Assembly: GCF_003660395.1 (NCBI RefSeq)
Contig: NZ_QXQT01000006.1
Span: 23,828 to 87,827 of the forward strand
Length of the DNA stretch: 64,000 nucleotides
DNA from: Helicobacter vulpis
GTDB taxonomy: Bacteria > Campylobacterota > Campylobacteria > Campylobacterales > Helicobacteraceae
Direction of reading: 5' to 3'
Made by a program: the position numbers and the translations under genes. Shown in pieces: positions 54,663 through 64,000 of the stretch (positions within the stretch are counted from its first letter, which is position 1; every line of letters begins with the position of its first letter). The notes beneath the pieces were generated by a model. The model saw only the letters and a program-made list of their open reading frames with translations, was not told the origin of the DNA and did no database searches.

Positions 54663-55508
54663 TTAGAGTTGCTTTAACACATTGTACGCCTCCATGACCT
54701 CTAGGAAGCGTTGTTTACAGATGCCCTTGTTGTGGGGCGTGCAGGCGCAGGTGTCTGGGTGGTAAAGCTTGGCTAATTCTAAATAGCGGTGCTTGATCTC
54801 TTCTTTGGAGTGCATCACTCCAAGTCCCAGAGTACGTAAGGCTTTGAGAATGATCTCCTCCTGTCTGGTGAGATAAAGAGCTTGGGTGGGATAGATGAAT
54901 TGGATGTAGGCCTGTTTGAAACGGGGGTTTTGCAGGGCCATTAAAGTAGGGAGCGCGTCTAGATGGGTGTGGGTTTCGTGCAAGAAGTTGCTTTTATTAG
55001 CCCTGTCTTTAAAGGGGGTCTCTAGTAAGATATGGGGCGCAAAGGTGGCGTGCAAGAATTCGCGCGCCAAGAAATTCTTATAGTAAAAAATCACCCTAGA
55101 GTGCAAGTAGATCGCATGGATTTCCACCTTGTGTACCAAGGCTAAAACGCGCTGGTATGGTTCGTGGGTATGCATGCTCTCCTTGAAGACCACGGGCAGG
55201 TGCGCACAATCTAAAATCTGCTGTAAAAGCTGTTTAAACACCTGCTGGTTGTAAAAGGGGTGCAAAGCGTACTTGGCATAGAATAGGCGGTTGAGCAGAT
55301 AGGTTTTTTTCAAGCTCTCTTGTTCTAGTAAAATTGTGGTGTGCTTGAACTTAACATGCTCTCTAAAGTGCTTTTTGATGTAAAGCGTGGTTTTATGGTA
55401 AAGGCGCGGCTCTAGGCAGACCTCTATGAATTGCTCTGAAAAACCGATCTCTGGGGCATAGGATAAGAGAGACGGGCTTTTTTTGGGGATTTTGGTTTTG
55501 ATCTGCAT
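54663..55508 (-). CDS. C-terminal J-domain protein
   Basis: 281 residues. The last 70 are a J domain with YHPD and the KQRFLEVMEAYNVLKQ end helix, so it should recruit DnaK. The first 200 residues, basic and rich in His, Phe and Tyr, show no known domain; the pattern suggests a substrate- or membrane-surface-binding part. It is preceded closely by the MATE gene and converges on ydcH. Confidence 0.8.
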   Translation of the reverse strand: MQIKTKIPKKSPSLLSYAPEIGFSEQFIEVCLEPRLYHKTTLYIKKHFREHVKFKHTTILLEQESLKKTYLLNRLFYAKYALHPFYNQQVFKQLLQQILDCAHLPVVFKESMHTHEPYQRVLALVHKVEIHAIYLHSRVIFYYKNFLAREFLHATFAPHILLETPFKDRANKSNFLHETHTHLDALPTLMALQNPRFKQAYIQFIYPTQALYLTRQEEIILKALRTLGLGVMHSKEEIKHRYLELAKLYHPDTCACTPHNKGICKQRFLEVMEAYNVLKQL

Positions 55509-55528
55509 GGGGCATTATCACATTTTTT

Positions 55529-56895
55529 TTAAGTCAAATCCTTAAGAGTAGCGACCCGATCGAAAGTACCCCGCTGGATTTCATAGTGCACCACAAAAAC
55601 CACCACCAATAGCGCGCAAGCCTGCGAGATGGGGAAGGCAATCCAAATCCCTTCCAAGCCAAAAAAATGCGCCAAAATAGGCAAGAGGGGCACGATAAAG
55701 AGAATCGTCTCACATATGGTGATGAAAAAGGACGTACGCGTGCGCTGGATGGATTGGAAAAACACCGCACAGAGTAGGTTCAAGCCCAAAAAGATATGCC
55801 CCGTGTAGTAGACATTCATCGCGTGTTTGCTCTCAGCCAAAAAGCCCGGATCGCGTGCCAAGCGTTCTTGATCCACATAGAGTTGGATCAAATGCGCGTC
55901 TAAGAAGTAAAAGAGAATATACATCCCCACACCCACGCACAAAGTGATTTTCAACCCAAAGATGAAAATTGCCTTGACCTTGTCTAGATTTTGCGCGCCA
56001 TAATTAAAACTCGCAATGGGTTGAATCCCCTGGGCAATAGAGAGCAAGGTTGTCCAAAAGATGATGCCATTGTACATGACAATCGCATAGATAGACACCC
56101 CCCTCTCGCCCACGGTGTCCATGATCGTGCGGTTAAACAAGAGCATCACCACCGCTGCGCTGAGTTCTGAAATACTTTGGGGCAACCCGCTTTTAGCCGA
56201 AGAGATGATACTGGCCCAATTGAAACGGCGCACGAAGTGCAATTGCCCCTTTTTTAAAAGAAAATGACTCATCAGTACGAAAAAGCCCGCCGCATGCCCT
56301 AAGACGTGGCGATCGCACTTCCATGGATTCCAATCTCCACCACATAGAGCAAGAAGTAATTGAACGCCACATTGGTGAGTGAGCCTATTAACATGGCCAC
56401 CATCGCCAAAATAGGGCGTTTATCATTCACCACAAAGACATCGGCCAAAGGGTGCAAGACCATAAAGATTGCCCCCATTAAAATGACCTTGATGTAAATA
56501 GATACCATGGGCAAGATCGTCTCACTGCTCCCCAACATTTTGGCCAAGTGATCGCTAAAGGGTACTAAAGCCCAACTAATCAGCGTAATACTAATGGCAA
56601 CAAAGTAGAAGATAGAGCTAAAAACCAATCTAGCGCGCTCAGGTTCATCCTTGCCTAAAAAATACGACACAATTGAAGCCGCCCCAAAGCCAAAGAGCAG
56701 TTCAAAGGCAAGCAATGTAGGAAAAATAGGCCAACACACCCCAATGGCTGCTAGGGCTTGCTCGCCCAATTTGTTCCCCACAAACATGCCATCGATCATG
56801 GAGTACGTGGAGAGCGAGATCATAGAAAAGGCTAGGGGAACAAAATAGTAAAAAAAGAGCTTAGGGATAGAGTCCTTGCGTAGATCGATGGCCAT
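55529..56895 (-). pseudogene. MATE-family multidrug/Na+ antiporter, frameshifted
   Basis: Two frames make one 455-residue protein. The first half (from ATG 56895, GGGGG upstream) has SMIDGMFVGNKLGEQALAAI, typical of MATE. It ends after AIATS at a stop near 56300. The second half, starting about GHAAGFFVLMSHFLLKKG, continues from the next base frame; adding one base in the ACG at about 56307 gives IATVLGHAAGFF. No homopolymer longer than two is at the site, so a true mutation is possible. Without repair the product ends after six helices. The six plus six helices transport cationic drugs in exchange for Na+ or H+. Confidence 0.85.
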
Positions 56896-56935
56896 GAAAA
56901 CCCCCTACAGATCAACAAGCCCCCTCACAAGTAAC

Positions 56936-57325
56936 CTAGCGTTTGGAGAATTGTGGGCTACGGCGCGCCTTGCGTTTACCGTATTTCTTACGTTCCACGA
57001 CCCTCGAATCGCGTGTCAGCAAGCCCTTAGGCTTCAAAATCGCTCTAAAAGCCGTGTCATAAAGATTGAGTGCCTTAGAGATGCCATGCCTGAGTGCTTC
57101 AGCCTGCGCGCTATACCCCCCCCCAAAGACCACCGCCTTGATATTCACTAAGCCCTCTTGTTTGGTCAGTACTAAGGGCTGCATCACTTTCATTTTGATG
57201 GATTCATGCCCGCCTAACCATGCGTTTAAATCTGTGCCATTGATATCCAACGCGCCATTACCATGGCTTAACCAAACTTTGGCGATCGCACTTTTGCGTT
57301 TCCCTGTGGCGTAGACCTTATTCAT
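56936..57325 (-). CDS. rpsI: 30S ribosomal protein S9
   Basis: 129 residues from ATG 57325. [19 protein letters not shown] at the start and the basic [14 protein letters not shown] tail, which reaches the P site, are standard. ATG 57325 is five bases after AAGGA and overlaps the rplM stop region by eight bases. A G9 run encodes three glycines in VFGGGYSA. Confidence 0.97.
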   Translation of the reverse strand: MNKVYATGKRKSAIAKVWLSHGNGALDINGTDLNAWLGGHESIKMKVMQPLVLTKQEGLVNIKAVVFGGGYSAQAEALRHGISKALNLYDTAFRAILKPKGLLTRDSRVVERKKYGKRKARRSPQFSKR

Positions 57326-57764
57326 CATTGTCCTTTGTTGCAACTGCTTGTCTCACTTGGGCCGTGTGGGGGTGTTTTTCCTCTTTATAGACCTTGAGCT
57401 TTTTGATCATGGCGCGCCCTAGCTTACTTTTGGGCAGCATGCCCCGCACAGCTAGAAAAAAGAGCTTTTCAGGGTGTTTGTCCAACATTTCTTGAAGAGT
57501 TTGGCTTTTGGTGCTTCCAAAATAGCCTGAATGGGTGAAATAGTGTTTATCCTCCAATTTCATGCCGGAAAACTTGACTTGGCTGGCGTTGATCACCACC
57601 ACGAAATCCCCACAATCCACATGGGGGGTGTAATAGGGGCGGTGCTTGCCCCTGAGCAAAACCGCCACTTGGGTGATGAGCCGCCCAAAGACCTGATCTT
57701 TAGCGTCCAACACGACCCAATCGCGCTTGAGTTCTGAAGTTTTCATGGATTTTGTGAGTTGCAT
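57318..57764 (-). CDS. rplM: 50S ribosomal protein L13
   Basis: 148 residues. L13 features: [20 protein letters not shown], the [16 protein letters not shown] segment and [19 protein letters not shown]. It begins the rplM-rpsI operon, with AAGGA five bases before ATG 57764 and a TAGAAT -10 at 57792-57797 on the same strand. Confidence 0.97.
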   Translation of the reverse strand: MQLTKSMKTSELKRDWVVLDAKDQVFGRLITQVAVLLRGKHRPYYTPHVDCGDFVVVINASQVKFSGMKLEDKHYFTHSGYFGSTKSQTLQEMLDKHPEKLFFLAVRGMLPKSKLGRAMIKKLKVYKEEKHPHTAQVRQAVATKDNDE

Positions 57765-57791
57765 ACCCGTCCTTTGTATTCAAAAGCCCTT

Positions 57792-57797
57792 ATTCTA
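57792..57797 (-). promoter_or_regulatory. -10 element for rplM-rpsI
   Basis: TAGAAT on the minus strand; transcription would begin near 57785, about 20 bases before the rplM ATG. Confidence 0.5.
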
Positions 57798-57852
57798 ATC
57801 TCTTAAACTTAAGACTTCCTAAATTTAAGTACTTTTAAAGCTAATGCCGTGC

Positions 57853-57858
57853 TAGAAT
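57853..57858 (+). promoter_or_regulatory. -10 element for the restriction-modification gene
   Basis: TAGAAT about 40 bases before the start; divergent from the rplM promoter. Confidence 0.45.
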
Positions 57859-57900
57859 ACGCGGGCACTTCCTAAAGCTTGCGCCAAAGGCACTTTATTG

Positions 57901-62796
<4,896 letters not shown>

Positions 62797-63163
62797 TGGA
62801 AATCTCTCTTAAGGCCTCTTCTCATAAAGCCTATTCCCACAATACACCCTTAAGGACTTGCCCCCATAGTTGGGAGGCATTTTAAAGAGTTTGCCCTGCA
62901 GGGAGCAAACACCCCTAAGAAGCTTTTCAAGAAGAAAAAGGGCATGTTAAGAGTACTTGCTTTTGGCTAATGCCAGGCTCGCATTGACCTTTAAAACGCA
63001 TTCGGCACACCCAGTTATTTCATGCGCCACCCATCGGTTTCAATGACTTGTCCAGGCAAATATAAAAACATCAAACAAGGGATGAGGTTTGCAAGGCTAG
63101 CCAAGCTAAAAGCTAATTTTATAGTAAAATTGAGGAAATTTTTTAAAAAGCGATCCAACAACC
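62797..63163. other. Gene-free stretch after the RM gene
   Basis: About 367 bases with no convincing gene, tRNA or known element. Scattered short frames are interrupted by stops on both strands, as in decayed sequence. A promoter for the next gene is at its end. Confidence 0.5.
63120..63125 (+). promoter_or_regulatory. -10 element for the orphan repeat protein
   Basis: TATAGT about 38 bases before the ATG at 63164, followed by AT-rich sequence and a weak GAGGAAA site. Confidence 0.4.
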
Positions 63164-63874
63164 ATGACTCTTAAAGATGCCAAAACACATTTAAACCAAT
63201 GGGTGCGCTTGGAACTGACAGATGGGAGTGTGTTACAGGGGGAGTTACGGGAAACAAAAGAAGGTTTAGAACAAACCCAAACAGGGATTATGATGTGGAC
63301 TTTTGAGAGTGATTTGATTTACTATGTGGAATTTGAGGATTGGCCACCGGAGAATGAAGCTCAGAGGGATTTAGCCACTATTAAAGATGTCGTGCGTTGG
63401 AAACCCATAGACCCCCCTGAAATCATTGTAAACCAAGACCCCCCCATTGCCGAGTGGGTCAAGTTGGATGGGCAATGGGTGGAAGTGGCGTTTGCAGACG
63501 GCTCAATCCTTTATGGAGAATTGCAAGACACCACAGACCCAAGCGAGGGATACGAATCTTTTAATTTTTGGGCATCGCATGCTGGATACAACGATGTTAC
63601 ATGGATAGATTACGAGCATTGCCACCCAAAGCATGTATGCCATATCCGCCCCATTCCCTCCATTCCCCTAGAGGAATGGGGGCATTTAAAGGGGAAGATT
63701 GTAACGCTATTTTGGGAGGATCGGTATAGACAGAAAAACAACAAAGATTTTTATACGCGCACCCAGGTGTTGGACTTTATCCCTAAATCCGATCCCCTGC
63801 TTGTCATTTTAGAGCATGGCAAACCCCACAAGGTGCACGCTAGCCAAATTGAAAAATTGATTCAATACCCATGA
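63164..63874 (+). CDS. Hypothetical protein with tandem small beta-barrel-like repeats
   Basis: 236 residues, not recognised. Two related units are plain: LNQWVRLELTDGSVLQGELRE (about 10-30) and DGQWVEVAFADGSILYGELQD (about 101-121), each followed by an acidic Trp/Tyr-rich stretch and ending in a W-x-P or RPIP turn. A third, weaker unit starts near LKGKIVTLFWEDRYRQ. The pattern W-V-x-x-x-DGS-x-x-GEL suggests SH3- or Sm-like barrels of about 95 residues. No signal peptide or membrane helix. No neighbour gives its job; it lies downstream of the RM gene and might be an accessory or immunity gene, but that is only position. Confidence 0.7.
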   Translation: MTLKDAKTHLNQWVRLELTDGSVLQGELRETKEGLEQTQTGIMMWTFESDLIYYVEFEDWPPENEAQRDLATIKDVVRWKPIDPPEIIVNQDPPIAEWVKLDGQWVEVAFADGSILYGELQDTTDPSEGYESFNFWASHAGYNDVTWIDYEHCHPKHVCHIRPIPSIPLEEWGHLKGKIVTLFWEDRYRQKNNKDFYTRTQVLDFIPKSDPLLVILEHGKPHKVHASQIEKLIQYP

Positions 63875-63930
63875 TTTTCTAACATTTCAAATCCCCCCAA
63901 ACTTTAAGCCCCTCCTAAGCTTTCTTACTC

Positions 63931-63936
63931 TATAAT
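63931..63936 (+). promoter_or_regulatory. -10 element for a gene beyond the window
   Basis: Perfect TATAAT following a T-rich stretch (TTTCTTACTC). The leader from about 63943 to the window end holds no gene that I can read. Confidence 0.45.
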
Positions 63937-64000
63937 GCAGCTTTGCCAAAGTTAAAGCCCTTAAAAAAGCTTAAACTTCAAGCGCAACGATCTTTGACAT

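Noticed and set aside
62797..63163. A tRNA or small RNA gene in the stretch after the RM gene
   Set aside because: No cloverleaf, no conserved T-loop and no promoter-terminator pair could be found.

Overview
The window is about 64 kb of a Helicobacter chromosome, most probably a gastric non-pylori species of the H. heilmannii/H. felis/H. bizzozeronii type. Nearly every housekeeping gene matches an H. pylori family, often in the H. pylori order: lon-tyrA, motA-motB, the block from ykgJ-like through lpxJ, miaB and the dihydroorotase-like gene to ccdA, rhpA-prohibitin, ppiC-fba-efp, hemD-rhodanese-dld-uppS, rplY-pth-lptFG and rplM-rpsI. Three things argue against H. pylori itself: base composition is visibly higher in GC, GCGC runs are very frequent, and a full-length selB is present. 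The species name is an inference.

Layout. 1-1065: end of fliM and fliY (flagellar switch). 1185-2585: outer membrane protein. 2582-4537 (minus): dnaJ and a frameshifted NYN-domain gene. 4621-6273: L-lactate permease. 6342-9034 (minus): fliW, proC, atpB, a small membrane protein and a ThiE/TenI-like protein in one tight run. 9146-13319 (plus): bamD, lon, tyrA, fliQ. 13320-13760: terminator and a broken coiled-coil gene. 13783-17948 (plus): murB, metallo-hydrolase, thiF, motA, motB and a periplasmic protein. 17945-19792 (minus): selB. 19997-21289: Hof-like porin. 21286-22659: gltX. 22727-23518: exonuclease. 23515-27235 (minus): Sel1 lipoprotein, WlbA-type dehydrogenase, TIM-barrel and TPR proteins. 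27284-35195 (minus): YkgJ, a PilO/PilN/PilM-like trio, lpxJ, miaB, a small nuclease-like protein, an amidohydrolase, a dihydroorotase-like protein and ccdA. 35286-40135 (plus): rhpA, a prohibitin-like protein, a DUF2393-like protein, and two paralogous lipoproteins that flank fldA. 40161-42554 (minus): ppiC-fba-efp. 42661-44823: EI24 protein, crcB, hemD, rhodanese. 44940-49099 (plus): dld, frameshifted uppS, HAD phosphatase. 49059-50786: Wzk/PglK flippase. 50901-54660: ahpC, outer membrane protein, rplY, pth, lptF/G, ydcH. 54663-57764 (minus): J-domain protein, frameshifted MATE gene, rpsI, rplM. 57901-62796: a giant restriction-modification gene. 63164-63874: an orphan repeat protein.

The most interesting locus is the single-chain restriction-methylation-specificity protein of about 1630 residues. 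It has a PD-(D/E)xK nuclease head, an NPPY adenine methyltransferase and three HsdS-type recognition domains instead of one or two. An in-frame (AG)12 tract lies between the second and third recognition domains. Changing it by one unit either way brings a stop within a few codons, so slippage should remove only the third domain and change specificity rather than switch the whole enzyme off. The third domain is strongly AT-rich, like a recently acquired cassette.

Four genes (NYN protein, a small coiled-coil gene, uppS, MATE) carry single-base frameshifts. Because uppS is normally essential, at least that lesion may be a sequencing or assembly error, and the other three should be read with that in mind. 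No rRNA, tRNA, CRISPR array, insertion sequence or prophage was seen.
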